NCBI GenBank assembly: GCA_900199555.1
Contig: FZQZ01000005.1
Location: forward strand, 1 to 64,000
From: Prevotellaceae bacterium MN60
Lineage (GTDB): Bacteria; Bacteroidota; Bacteroidia; Bacteroidales; Bacteroidaceae
DNA length: 64,000 bases
Direction: 5' to 3'
The notes beneath the pieces were generated by a model, which saw only the letters and a program-made list of their open reading frames with translations, had not been told where the DNA came from and did no database searches. Shown in pieces: positions 8,871-18,464 of this stretch. A program made the translations under genes and the position numbers. The number at the start of each line of letters is the position of its first letter. The first letter of the stretch is position 1.

Positions 8871-9719
8871 ATGGGTTTACTCATGAGATTTAATCTGTTT
8901 TTATTGGTTGTGATGGCGATGCTGTTAGTATCGTGTGGTGGCAATAAAAGTGGTCAGCTAGACAGTGATGCCGTAGCCGACTCGTTGGTATCAGACTCGC
9001 TAAAAACTGATTCGTTGGCTGCAGAACTTGAGGATATTCCGATGCCGAAGGCTGCTGATGAATTGTTTGACGATTTCTTATTTAATTTCGTTGCTAATCG
9101 TAAGTTACAAATTGAACGTGTTCGTTTCCCACTACCAGTTATTACAGGCGGGAAAACAGAGCGTGTAGAACGCAATAAGTGGAAACCTGAGCATTTTTTT
9201 ATGCGACAGGGTTATTATACACTTCTATTTGATAATGAGCGTCAAATGGAGATTGTCAAAGATACTAGTGTTCATCATGCTGTAGTAGAGAAAATTTATT
9301 TTAACTCGCAGTCAATTCAGCAATATATCTTTGATCGCATGCGTGGTACTTGGATGCTTACTTCAATTCATGTTATTCCTATTCAAAATGACGTCAATGC
9401 ATCATTCCTTACTTTCTATCATAAATTTGCAACCGATAAGGAATTTCAGAATAAAAGTCTAGGTGAGACTGTTCATTTTGTTGGACCTGATCCCGATGAT
9501 GACTTTAAACAGATGGAAGGCATTATTACGCCTGATACATGGGAAGCCTTTGCTCCTGAGCTTCCTTCGAAAATGATTTATAATATTATTTATGGTCATC
9601 CAAAACACGAGGGTAATTCAAAAATATTTGTTCTGCGTGGCATAGCCAATGGCTTTGAATTGGAGATGACTTTCTATCGTAAAAAGAATAATTGGAAATT
9701 GGTTAAGCTTACCACTTAA
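8871..9719 (+). CDS. Lipoprotein, DUF4348-like
   Basis: 282 residues with a signal peptide ending in the lipobox LLVSC, then an acidic, Ser/Asp-rich linker with short repeats (DSLVSDSLKTDSLAAE), and a folded domain from about residue 60 (FDDFLFNFVANRKLQIERVRFPLP). The pattern fits DUF4348, a Bacteroidota lipoprotein family of unknown function; this assignment is from memory of the family. The murB start overlaps the stop by one base (TAATG). Confidence 0.7.
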   Translation: MGLLMRFNLFLLVVMAMLLVSCGGNKSGQLDSDAVADSLVSDSLKTDSLAAELEDIPMPKAADELFDDFLFNFVANRKLQIERVRFPLPVITGGKTERVERNKWKPEHFFMRQGYYTLLFDNERQMEIVKDTSVHHAVVEKIYFNSQSIQQYIFDRMRGTWMLTSIHVIPIQNDVNASFLTFYHKFATDKEFQNKSLGETVHFVGPDPDDDFKQMEGIITPDTWEAFAPELPSKMIYNIIYGHPKHEGNSKIFVLRGIANGFELEMTFYRKKNNWKLVKLTT

Positions 9720-10717
9720 TGAAAGATCTTAGTAATTATAGTCTTTTAGCTCACAATACTTTTGGCATTGAAGCCCGTTGTAGCCGTTTCCTCGAATACT
9801 CTACAGTCGAGGAAGCACAAGAGATAGCTCTTTTGTTGAAGAGTCCTTATTTGCTTATTGGTGCAGGTAGTAATCTATTGCTTACTGGCGATTTTGATGG
9901 TATGGTTGTTCATTCCGCATTACGAGGCATCGAGAAAATCGACGCAACCCACGTACGCTGTGGTAGTGGAGAAGTTTGGGATGACGTAGTCGCTTGGTGC
10001 GTAGCTCATACTCTTTATGGTGCCGAAAATTTGTCGTTGATACCTGGTGAAGTAGGGGCAAGTGCTGTGCAGAATATCGGAGCTTATGGCGCTGAAGTAA
10101 AAGACTTTATATCGAGCATTGAGGCTGTAGAAATAGGAACAGGAAAACAATGCTCGTTTTCGCGTGAAGAATGTCAGTATGGTTATCGCGATAGCCGTTT
10201 TAAGCATGAGTGGAAGAACCGTTATCTAATTACTCACGTTACTTATCAACTTTCTAGCGATTCATCACTCCAACGTCTTGACTATGGTAATATTCGTTCT
10301 GAACTTGAACACAGAGGTATCAACCAACCGACTCCTTTAGAGTTACGACAAGTGGTTATTGATATACGAAATTCTAAACTTCCAGCCCCCAAAGTTATGG
10401 GTAATGCAGGCAGTTTCTTTATGAATCCCGTGGTTGAGCGAAGTAAGTATGAAGAATTGTTGAGAATGTATCCCCAAATGCCACATTATTATATTGACGA
10501 GAACCATGAGAAAATCCCTGCAGGCTGGATGATAGACCAGTGTGGATGGAAAGGACGTTCCTTAGGTCCTGCTGGCGTGCATGATCGTCAGGCGTTGGTA
10601 CTCGTAAATCGTGGTGGTGCTACTGGTGCAGATATTGTTGCCCTTTGTCAGCGTATACAGCACGATGTTCATGAAAAGTTTGGTATCGAAATACATCCCG
10701 AAGTAAATATCGTATGA
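9719..10717 (+). CDS. murB: UDP-N-acetylmuramate dehydrogenase
   Basis: FAD enzyme reducing UDP-GlcNAc-enolpyruvate to UDP-MurNAc in peptidoglycan synthesis. The 332-residue length fits type I MurB. FAD-site segments LLIGAGSNLL and SLIPGEVGASAVQNIGAYG, the active-site segment NAGSFFMNP and the C-terminal IHPEVNIV are all present. It overlaps both neighbours (TAATG upstream, ATGA downstream), so the three genes are a coupled operon. Confidence 0.96.
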   Translation: MKDLSNYSLLAHNTFGIEARCSRFLEYSTVEEAQEIALLLKSPYLLIGAGSNLLLTGDFDGMVVHSALRGIEKIDATHVRCGSGEVWDDVVAWCVAHTLYGAENLSLIPGEVGASAVQNIGAYGAEVKDFISSIEAVEIGTGKQCSFSREECQYGYRDSRFKHEWKNRYLITHVTYQLSSDSSLQRLDYGNIRSELEHRGINQPTPLELRQVVIDIRNSKLPAPKVMGNAGSFFMNPVVERSKYEELLRMYPQMPHYYIDENHEKIPAGWMIDQCGWKGRSLGPAGVHDRQALVLVNRGGATGADIVALCQRIQHDVHEKFGIEIHPEVNIV

Positions 10718-11502
10718 AACTAACATTCTTAGGAACAGGAACATCTTGTGGCGTGCCCACTATCGGTTGTCAGTGTTATACATGTACAAGCCCCGATTCA
10801 CACGACAAACGCTTACGCTGTTCTGCACTTATAGAAACAGAACAAACTCGACTGCTCATTGATTGTGGTCCTGATTTTCGTCAGCAGATTATGTCACAAC
10901 CTTTTCGTAAGATAGATGGTATACTCATTACTCATGCTCATTACGACCACATGGGCGGTATGGATGATATTCGCCCTTATTGTCAGTTCGGCGAAATTAA
11001 TGTTTATGCAGACCCTATAGCTCGTAAGAATATGTTGGAGATGTTGCCTTACTGTTTTGCAGAGAATCGTTACCCAGGCGTTCCTGCCATCCAACTCCAT
11101 GAGATTCATAAGCACGAGTCCTTCTGTATAGGAGACCTTGACATAATTCCTTTAGAAGTTATGCATCATGATTTACCAATTCTTGGTTATCGTATAACAC
11201 CTCACACATCTCAACCCTCATCTCATTCTTCACTTGTATATATTACCGATATGAAAACAATAAATGAGGAGGAGATACAATATGTTCAAGCTTGTGACAC
11301 ACTGATTGTAAATGCGCTACGTCAACAGCCTCATCACTCTCATCAAACACTTGCCGAGGCCGTTAGTTTTGCTCAGCGTATAGGTGCACGTAAAACATGG
11401 CTCATTCACTCTAGCCACCATATAGGTCGTCATGCCGAAGTAAACGCTTCGCTGCCTTCCAATATTCAGATGGCTTATGATGGTCAAGTCGTATCTCTAT
11501 AA
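10714..11502 (+). CDS. MBL-fold metallo-hydrolase, PhnP-like
   Basis: 262-residue metallo-beta-lactamase fold hydrolase. The metal site THAHYDHMGGMDD is intact, with later His residues in VMHHDLPIL and IHSSHH. The N-terminal GTSCGVPTIGCQCYTC adds a Cys cluster like the zinc site in PhnP-type phosphodiesterases. The substrate is probably a cyclic or ester phosphodiester but cannot be assigned. No phosphonate genes are nearby. Confidence 0.88.
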   Translation: MKLTFLGTGTSCGVPTIGCQCYTCTSPDSHDKRLRCSALIETEQTRLLIDCGPDFRQQIMSQPFRKIDGILITHAHYDHMGGMDDIRPYCQFGEINVYADPIARKNMLEMLPYCFAENRYPGVPAIQLHEIHKHESFCIGDLDIIPLEVMHHDLPILGYRITPHTSQPSSHSSLVYITDMKTINEEEIQYVQACDTLIVNALRQQPHHSHQTLAEAVSFAQRIGARKTWLIHSSHHIGRHAEVNASLPSNIQMAYDGQVVSL

Positions 11503-11539
11503 TAAGCGGTAGAAATAATTTCCTTATTTGTGGACAGAT

Positions 11540-12241
11540 TTATTCTGCTCCGAAATATTCGTGGAGTTCAGCTGTTGCACTACCATTATCATTGGCAAGG
11601 TCTCGGATAATTTGACCATGTTCCAATAGGGCTATACGTGTAGATATATCTACCGTGTGTTGTAGATTATGACTAGATATTAGTATGGTAGCCCCCGTTT
11701 GATGTGCATAGTCGGTAAGTAGATGCTTGAGTACTAACTGAGATGTTGGATCGAGAAAATTGAAGGGCTCGTCGAGGATGACAATCTTGGGCTTGCGAAG
11801 TAGGGCTGAGATAATACCTACCTTCATTTTGTTACCAGCAGAAAGGTTGCGGATGAGTTTCTTCTGATCGAAAATCTCACCATTGGCGAAGCGTTCGAAA
11901 TCTTTTAGACGCTCATCTACTTCCTGCTGCGACATCCCGGATACTTTACCTAAAAAGGCAAAATATTCTTCTGGGGTAAGGAAGTCAATGAGAAATCCCT
12001 CGTCAATATAAGCGCCTACGTTCTGTTTCCATTCTTCGCTCTCTGTAGGATTGATGTTATCTATATGTACAGTACCTTCATCGGCCTTGAGTAAATCTAG
12101 AAGGAGACGAAACAAAGTTGTTTTACCAGCACCGTTATTTCCTACTAGACCCAAGATGTCGCCATCATTGATTTGAAACGAAGAAACATCACAGGCAGTT
12201 GTCTCACCAAAGTTTTTTTTGAGGTTTTCAATCTTAATCAT
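11540..12241 (-). CDS. ABC transporter ATP-binding protein (orphan)
   Basis: 233-residue ATPase with Walker A GNNGAGKTT, signature segment LSAGNKMKVGI and Walker B IVILDEPFNFLDP. The LSAGNKMKVG variant and compact length resemble the BcrA/CcmA-like exporters of the phylum. There is no permease on either side (SecA upstream, MBL protein convergent), so its membrane partner must be encoded elsewhere. Confidence 0.88.
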   Translation of the reverse strand: MIKIENLKKNFGETTACDVSSFQINDGDILGLVGNNGAGKTTLFRLLLDLLKADEGTVHIDNINPTESEEWKQNVGAYIDEGFLIDFLTPEEYFAFLGKVSGMSQQEVDERLKDFERFANGEIFDQKKLIRNLSAGNKMKVGIISALLRKPKIVILDEPFNFLDPTSQLVLKHLLTDYAHQTGATILISSHNLQHTVDISTRIALLEHGQIIRDLANDNGSATAELHEYFGAE

Positions 12242-12248
12242 AGTTGTT

Positions 12249-12320
12249 CTAGTTTTTTTCTAGGTGGTATTCTGGGCCATCTAGATATTCTAGATATTCT
12301 AGATGGCCCAAGTTATCTAG
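12249..12320. repeat. CTAG-phased array with long hairpin, downstream of secA
   Basis: CTAG occurs at 12249, 12260, 12281, 12290, 12299 and 12317; the last four fall on an exact 9-nt grid with one position skipped. Part of it forms a hairpin with 12-bp perfect arms GGGCCATCTAGA and TCTAGATGGCCC (12274-12309). It begins right after the secA stop, so it may act as the secA 3' end, but there is no clean T run. Confidence 0.65.
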
Positions 12321-15300
12321 TTATACAAGTCCACGACCGTGGCAATTCTTGAATTTCTTACCTGAACCACATGGACATGGATCGTTGCGACCAGGCATTT
12401 TGTCCTTGATAAATGGAGTGCGAGGTTGCTGAGCACGGGTATCCTGAGCGGCTGCGGCTGCCTGGTTAGGATCTGTCAACTGTTCTGCGCCGAGTTGTTG
12501 CTTAGACTCTGTATACTGTTGGCGCTGTGTATGCTGTTCGGGGGCTGCCTCCTGTACCTGTTGCATCTCTGGAATCTGAGCACGCATCAAGATAGATACA
12601 GAGCGGTTGTTCATGGTGTTGACCATATTGTCGAACAGTTTGACGCTTTCCAGCTTGAAGATCAAGAGTGGGTCTTTCTGCTCATAAGAAGCATTCTGTA
12701 CAGAGTGTTTTAACTCGTCGAGCTCACGGAGGTTCTCTTTCCAAGCATCGTCAATAATATGGAGCAAAATCTGCTTTTCGAACTCCTTGACAACAGACTT
12801 GCACTCAGTATCGTAGGCTTCTTTAAGGTTACAAGGGATATTGTACATCTTGCGACCATCTGTCAAGGGTACTACAATGCGCTCATACATCTGACCTTGG
12901 TTCTCGTAAACCTGCTTGATAACGGGCATAGCGACCTCTTGAACGTGCTCCATTTTACGTTTGAAGTTGCCCATTGCAACTTGGAATGCCTCTTCTGCTA
13001 AATCTTCAGGGTTCTTGTTGATGAACTCCTCGCTAGAGAAGGGCACTTCCATTGCGAATAGCTTGATGAACTGCTCCTTGCAGCCCTCATAATCGTTATT
13101 TTCAATAATATTGACTACGCGATCCCAAATAGTATTGGAGATATCCATGCCAATACGTTCACCCATGAGGGCATGACGACGTTTAGAATAAACAACAGTA
13201 CGTTGCTTGTTCATTACGTCATCGTATTCGAGTAGGCGCTTACGAATACCGAAGTTGTTTTCTTCAACTTTCTTTTGTGCTCGCTCTACCTGACGACTAA
13301 TCATAGGACTTTCCAACATCTCGCCCTCTTTGAAACCGAGTCTGTCCATAACGGTTGCGATACGCTCAGAACCGAACAGACGCATCAACTTGTCCTCTAG
13401 AGAGATGAAGAACAAAGAAGAACCTGGGTCACCCTGACGTCCTGCACGACCACGCAACTGACGGTCTACACGACGAGATTCATGACGCTCTGTACCGATG
13501 ATGGCCAAACCACCTGCGGCTTTTACTTCGGGTGATAACTTAATATCGGTACCACGACCTGCCATATTGGTGGCGATAGTAACGGCACCCTTACCATTGG
13601 TAGACTGACCAGCCAATGCTACGATATCGGCCTCCTTTTGGTGCAGCTTAGCATTCAGTACCTGATGAGGAATTCCCTCGCGGCGACCAGTCTCTGGATC
13701 TACATACATATCGAGCATGCGGCTCAGCAATTCTGAGATTTCTACGCTTGTGGTACCAATCAGTACTGGACGTCCTAAATTACGAAGACGTACAACCTCC
13801 TCAATAACAGCTTTATATTTCTCGCGAGCTGTCTTATAGATACGGTCGTCCATGTCATCACGAATAACAGGCTTGTTAGTTGGAATCTCTACCACATCGA
13901 GTTTATAGATATCCCAGAATTCACCTGCCTCGGTAGAAGCAGTACCAGTCATACCTGCCAACTTATGGTACATACGGAAGTAGTTCTGCAGAGTGATGGT
14001 TGCAAAAGTTTGCGTTGCAGCCTCAACCTTCACATGCTCCTTTGCTTCGACAGCTTGGTGTAAACCATCAGACCAACGGCGACCTTCCATGATACGACCT
14101 GTCTGCTCATCGACAATCTTAACCTCGCCATCAATCACTACATATTCGTCATCCTTGTTGAACATGCAATAAGCTTTCAACAACTGCTGAAGTGTATGCA
14201 CACGTTCAGACTGTACGGCATAGTGCTGGAGTAACTCGTCTTTCTTATTGACGCGTTCTTCGTCAGAAAGGCGTTTGTCTCCCTCTAAGGCTGACAACTG
14301 AGCAGCAATATCGGGAAGTACGAAGAGTTCTGCGTCATTAACCTGCTTGGCGAGCCATGCAGTACCCTTGTCAGTAAGATCGCAAGAATTCAATTTCTCA
14401 TCAACAACGAAATAGAGAGGTTCTGTAACTTCTGGCATACGACGGTTGTTGTTCTCCATATAGGTCTCTTCCGTCTTGAGCATACCACTCTTGATGCCAT
14501 CCTCAGAAAGGAACTTGATAAGTGGTTTGTTCTTTGGCATAGACTTATGAGAACGGTAGAGTGCCAAGAAACCTTCATCAAGCAGTTTCTTGTCGTTCTT
14601 CTCCATACCCTCGGCAATCTTCTGCTTGGCATCAGCCAAATACTGAGTAGCCAATTGGCGCTGTACACCAACGAGCTTTTCTACGAGAGGCTGATATTCT
14701 TCAAACATTTGGTCTTCCCCTTTAGGTACAGGACCTGAGATAATCAGAGGTGTACGAGCATCATCAATCAATACGGAGTCAACCTCATCGACGATGGCGT
14801 AGTTATGAGCACGCTGAACGAGGTCGGCAGGCGAAATGGCCATATTATCGCGCAGATAGTCGAAACCGAACTCGTTGTTTGTACCGAAAGTAATATCGGC
14901 TTGATAAGCCTTACGACGAGCCTCAGAGTTAGGCTGATGCTTATCAATGCAGTCAACAGATAGTCCGTGGAACATATAGAGCGGTCCCATCCATTCTGAG
15001 TCACGCTTGGCTAGATAGTCGTTGACAGTTACAACGTGAACACCATTACCTGTAAGGGCATTGAGGAATACTGGGAGGGTTGCAACAAGTGTCTTACCTT
15101 CACCAGTAGCCATCTCGGCAATCTTTCCCTGATGCAGTACAGTACCACCAAATAGCTGTACATCATAGTGTACCATTTCCCATTTTAGATCATTGCCACC
15201 GGCAGTCCAGTGGTTATGATAGATGGCTTTGTCACCATCGATGGTAATGAAGTCGTGATGTGGATCTGCAGCAAGCTCACGGTCAAAATCTGTTGCGGTT

Positions 15301-15686
15301 ACAATGGTTTCTTCATTTTCTGAAAAACGACGTGCTGTTTCCTTAACGATAGCAAAAACCTCAGGCATTACCTCATTGAGTGCTACCTCATAGATCTCGA
15401 GCACTTCCTTCTCCAGCTTGTCTATCTGGGTGAAGATGTCTGCACGCTCATCAATGGGCGTCTCTTCAATGGTGGCCTTCAGTTTCTCAATTTCTTCTTT
15501 CTGTTGGTTAGCAGAATCCTGCACTTGGCGCTGGATGTCTTTAGTGCGTTGGCGCAGTGCGTCGTTGCTTAGCTTCTGAACCTCGGGGTAAACAGCCTTA
15601 ACCTTTTCTACCAGAGGTTGGATAAGTTTCATGTCTCGTGACGACTTGTCGCCAAACAACGAACGTAATAATTTGTTGAAATTCAT
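12321..15686 (-). CDS. secA: Preprotein translocase ATPase SecA
   Basis: Motor of the Sec translocon. 1121 residues, long like other Bacteroidota SecA because of insertions in the motor. Nucleotide-site segments [12 protein letters not shown] and [20 protein letters not shown], the DEAD-type second domain GRGTDIK and [10 protein letters not shown], and the C-terminal zinc motif [14 protein letters not shown] (SecB/lipid contact) are present, after a Gln-rich linker (about 1045-1090). Confidence 0.97.
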   Translation of the reverse strand: MNFNKLLRSLFGDKSSRDMKLIQPLVEKVKAVYPEVQKLSNDALRQRTKDIQRQVQDSANQQKEEIEKLKATIEETPIDERADIFTQIDKLEKEVLEIYEVALNEVMPEVFAIVKETARRFSENEETIVTATDFDRELAADPHHDFITIDGDKAIYHNHWTAGGNDLKWEMVHYDVQLFGGTVLHQGKIAEMATGEGKTLVATLPVFLNALTGNGVHVVTVNDYLAKRDSEWMGPLYMFHGLSVDCIDKHQPNSEARRKAYQADITFGTNNEFGFDYLRDNMAISPADLVQRAHNYAIVDEVDSVLIDDARTPLIISGPVPKGEDQMFEEYQPLVEKLVGVQRQLATQYLADAKQKIAEGMEKNDKKLLDEGFLALYRSHKSMPKNKPLIKFLSEDGIKSGMLKTEETYMENNNRRMPEVTEPLYFVVDEKLNSCDLTDKGTAWLAKQVNDAELFVLPDIAAQLSALEGDKRLSDEERVNKKDELLQHYAVQSERVHTLQQLLKAYCMFNKDDEYVVIDGEVKIVDEQTGRIMEGRRWSDGLHQAVEAKEHVKVEAATQTFATITLQNYFRMYHKLAGMTGTASTEAGEFWDIYKLDVVEIPTNKPVIRDDMDDRIYKTAREKYKAVIEEVVRLRNLGRPVLIGTTSVEISELLSRMLDMYVDPETGRREGIPHQVLNAKLHQKEADIVALAGQSTNGKGAVTIATNMAGRGTDIKLSPEVKAAGGLAIIGTERHESRRVDRQLRGRAGRQGDPGSSLFFISLEDKLMRLFGSERIATVMDRLGFKEGEMLESPMISRQVERAQKKVEENNFGIRKRLLEYDDVMNKQRTVVYSKRRHALMGERIGMDISNTIWDRVVNIIENNDYEGCKEQFIKLFAMEVPFSSEEFINKNPEDLAEEAFQVAMGNFKRKMEHVQEVAMPVIKQVYENQGQMYERIVVPLTDGRKMYNIPCNLKEAYDTECKSVVKEFEKQILLHIIDDAWKENLRELDELKHSVQNASYEQKDPLLIFKLESVKLFDNMVNTMNNRSVSILMRAQIPEMQQVQEAAPEQHTQRQQYTESKQQLGAEQLTDPNQAAAAAQDTRAQQPRTPFIKDKMPGRNDPCPCGSGKKFKNCHGRGLV

Positions 15687-15739
15687 ATTTTTATTGTACT
15701 ATTTTACGATTTTGTTATTTTTGATTTAATAAACGCATG

Positions 15740-15747
15740 CAAAGGTA
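15740..15747 (-). promoter_or_regulatory. secA -7 box
   Basis: The minus strand reads TACCTTTG in the 111-nt gap upstream of the secA ATG. No TTTG was found at the expected -33. Confidence 0.5.
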
Positions 15748-15797
15748 CGAAAAATATTCCGTACTTTAGAAAACCTTGTTGCTTTTTTACCTATTTT

Positions 15798-17174
15798 TTA
15801 AAAAAGCGGTTCTGTAGAGCATGCATTAGGAGCTCTAATACGTATGATACGGGCTATGGTCGGTGCAATGGCATCGGCTGTAACAGGTGTCTGCACACGT
15901 TGTGTCTTAACACCTGCACCATAGAAAATAATAGGGAAGGGAATATTGTAAGCTCTCGAAGTGGTTGAAGTATGGTCGTTTTCGTTGACGAGTTCCCACC
16001 CAGGAGCAATATCAATCAGAAGATCACCACACTTTTCAACATTGAAGCCATTGCGAACTTTGCTTAATAAGTTACTATCACTTGTAGTGAGTTGATTGGC
16101 GGTATATACATGACGTACACCAGAGAGTTGTAAGATGAACTCCTGCGAACGGCGCAATAAATCGCCTATATTGATGTTTTTTCGCTCTAATAGCTTATGG
16201 TCGAAATATAGCTGGTTGCGATAGATTGCCTCTACGTATTGAGCTGTGCCGTATGTAGCACCGAGATACATATTCAGTAGGTTGGCAGTGCGATTGATAT
16301 AGAACTTACCAGTTGGAATACGATATTTCTCGTTGTTGTTCTGCTCGTTCTCTATTCTTCGCGAACCTGTACTAGTGAGCACAAAGAGGACTCGGTCAAG
16401 GGGAATGTGTCGGCTGACGCTATCAACTAATTGAGCAATATTACGGTCAAGGGCTACATAACTCTCCATCTGAGAATCAACAGAATAGGCAACACTCAGG
16501 AGATCGGTTTTGTCGTCAAGAGCCATGCCGTTATTCATTAGGCAGTCCAAGGCAATATTTGTTACACAAGCATTGGCATCTGCGATGGGCTGATACAAAC
16601 GAGTATAACCACGTAACCACTGGTTGATAGGTTCGTAATAGTTAGTGATAACCCACTGTCCCGATTGTATCCATGCGGCGCCGTCAGCAGCATGACCAGC
16701 TGACAAAATGGCACTCTCGGGTGTGGCAGCAAAGGAAAAAACCTTAGCAATACCATTGGTGGCAATCTTGAGCTCGTCGCCCAGTGTAGAAGTTCCTAAC
16801 TGGCGAGGAGAATAACCTTTGTGAAGATCCTGTACAGAACGTACTGGACGTAAAGTACTACGGTCTAGGAATTCTTCTCCTGTAATACCATGATAATAAG
16901 GTGTAGAACCTGTTGACAAGGAAGCAGTTGCAGAGGCGCAATCAACGGGGGTGAATGGATAGGATGCATTAGTAAAGAATGTTCCTTCCTTCAGTAATCG
17001 TCGTAGCCCATTGGGAGAATAAAGTGGTGAGAACGCTTCGAGTTCATCGGTACGCAATTCGTCAACAGCGATGCTTACCACCAGTTTGGGCGCCTGATTA
17101 ATTACCTGTGCGGTAATCTCTTCGCTGAATCCCAATATAGACAGCAGGGTGATGTATAGATATTTATTACTCAT
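15798..17174 (-). CDS. Alkaline phosphatase superfamily protein with degenerate active site
   Basis: 458 residues: an N-terminal hydrophobic segment, then KLVVSIAVDELRTDEL (first metal Asp retained) and the scaffold ASLSTGSTPYYHGITG and DELKIATNG, as in PafA-type phosphatases and type I phosphodiesterases. The usual nucleophile-region GPGHAS reads ASATAS, and the second metal motif ADHG reads TSTGS. The late HTSTTSRAYNIPFPIIFYGAG remains. It starts 3 nt after the DUF4105 stop, so the two are cotranscribed. I infer a non-catalytic or altered-activity envelope protein. The residue alignment is from memory and needs testing. Confidence 0.75.
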   Translation of the reverse strand: MSNKYLYITLLSILGFSEEITAQVINQAPKLVVSIAVDELRTDELEAFSPLYSPNGLRRLLKEGTFFTNASYPFTPVDCASATASLSTGSTPYYHGITGEEFLDRSTLRPVRSVQDLHKGYSPRQLGTSTLGDELKIATNGIAKVFSFAATPESAILSAGHAADGAAWIQSGQWVITNYYEPINQWLRGYTRLYQPIADANACVTNIALDCLMNNGMALDDKTDLLSVAYSVDSQMESYVALDRNIAQLVDSVSRHIPLDRVLFVLTSTGSRRIENEQNNNEKYRIPTGKFYINRTANLLNMYLGATYGTAQYVEAIYRNQLYFDHKLLERKNINIGDLLRRSQEFILQLSGVRHVYTANQLTTSDSNLLSKVRNGFNVEKCGDLLIDIAPGWELVNENDHTSTTSRAYNIPFPIIFYGAGVKTQRVQTPVTADAIAPTIARIIRIRAPNACSTEPLF

Positions 17175-17177
17175 GGT

Positions 17178-18365
17178 TTATTTCTTGTGCAAGAATATAT
17201 GTAGTATACTTTGTAACAGCAAACATAATGCCAAATTCCAAATACCCTCAGCATAGCTCTGAAAAAGAGCACCCATCAAGAATAGTAAACATAGAATTGC
17301 TATAACTCGCCAATAACGAGTTGGTCTACCCTTGATAACAGGGTAGAGGAATATTAAGTGAATGGGGTTGAAGAATAGGAACTGGAGATTGATACGTACG
17401 GTGGGATGTTGTGAGAACAACATCAAAAATAGTAGAATACCAATGACTCCAGAGGGGAGCATTAGTAGAACTTCCCAAAGACGGAATGTGCGACGCATCC
17501 TCCATTGGATAAAGAATAAAAGCAATCCTATACCTAATAGTATATAACTACACTGCGTGGGGGTGAGGGGAAAACCTTCGTGTAGGATTTGTACACCAGC
17601 TTGTACGGCAGTACGTCGTTCTTTAACGAGTGGACGGTAGGTTCCGTTGGCATATATCTGAGCATGGTCAAAATCGTAGAGTAAGTTGTTCGGAAGAAAT
17701 TCCTGCTGACGTATATCAGTTTTGATATCAGCTTGGATACCTAACAATAAGTCATTGCCAAAACGAGACCATGGATGTTTGCTTGTCATGGCATGAACCA
17801 TATCACGATAAGTAGGTGTATATCCTTCTCTTTCAGAATATTGTACTTCTCCGTTGACGCAACGCTCTATAATGTCACGTGCTTGCGTTGTGCAATTATT
17901 ATAGAAATAGTTATAGCGATAAATCTTGTTCTCAGGTTTGAGGTTGTCAGATAGTGCTATGCGCAACTTGAGCTTCTCTTCGTTGGTTAAGTTGAGCACT
18001 TGCTCTGTAACCATACTACCTAATTGCTGATACTCCTTCTTAAATAGATGAAAAGGGTAGGCTCCTAACTCATAGTCTGTGAGACCAAAAACGAAGCGTG
18101 CAACAAAGAAAGGTGCATTGTAATTGAATACACCATAGTTGAAAGCCACATCGATGCCATCTGGTGCTAGTTCGTGATAACGGATGGCAGTGTGGCCATA
18201 AAGGCTATATATCTCATCGTGAGGCTGACAGGTTAGCAGACTAATCTCGACAGAATCCATGGAAGGCAACTTGTTATCTTGTGCCCATACCATAGTCTGA
18301 CAAGTAATTGTCAACATGAAAAATACCCCTTTGAGAGCATTAAAAATGATTTTTAAATGTTTCAC
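17178..18365 (-). CDS. DUF4105 membrane protein
   Basis: 395 residues. After an N-terminal hydrophobic signal (about 10-28), a DUF4105 domain carries LLTCQPHDEIYSLYGHTAIRY and YFYNNCTTQARDIIER, conserved His and Cys positions of the kind seen in NlpC/P60-like folds. The C-terminal third holds four to five transmembrane segments (about 265-285, 295-320, 325-345, 355-390). The function is unknown; it is coupled to the degenerate phosphatase gene. Confidence 0.82.
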   Translation of the reverse strand: MKHLKIIFNALKGVFFMLTITCQTMVWAQDNKLPSMDSVEISLLTCQPHDEIYSLYGHTAIRYHELAPDGIDVAFNYGVFNYNAPFFVARFVFGLTDYELGAYPFHLFKKEYQQLGSMVTEQVLNLTNEEKLKLRIALSDNLKPENKIYRYNYFYNNCTTQARDIIERCVNGEVQYSEREGYTPTYRDMVHAMTSKHPWSRFGNDLLLGIQADIKTDIRQQEFLPNNLLYDFDHAQIYANGTYRPLVKERRTAVQAGVQILHEGFPLTPTQCSYILLGIGLLLFFIQWRMRRTFRLWEVLLMLPSGVIGILLFLMLFSQHPTVRINLQFLFFNPIHLIFLYPVIKGRPTRYWRVIAILCLLFLMGALFQSYAEGIWNLALCLLLQSILHIFLHKK

Positions 18366-18369
18366 GATG

Positions 18370-18377
18370 CAAAATTA
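18370..18377 (-). promoter_or_regulatory. -7 box for DUF4105 and phosphatase-like genes
   Basis: TAATTTTG on the minus strand ends very close to the chosen ATG at 18365, so the mRNA would be leaderless or the true start lies further in. It is divergent from the box at 18423. Confidence 0.4.
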
Positions 18378-18422
18378 ACCTTTATTTTCCACTTATCGTG
18401 CGTTTATTTCGTTTTTTTTCAA

Positions 18423-18430
18423 TAATTTTG
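18423..18430 (+). promoter_or_regulatory. -7 box for outer-membrane protein operon
   Basis: TAATTTTG lies 34 nt before the ATG at 18465. The upstream sequence is T-rich, without a clear TTTG. Confidence 0.5.
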
Positions 18431-18464
18431 CAACCCGAAATCGAATATTATTAAATAATAAAAT

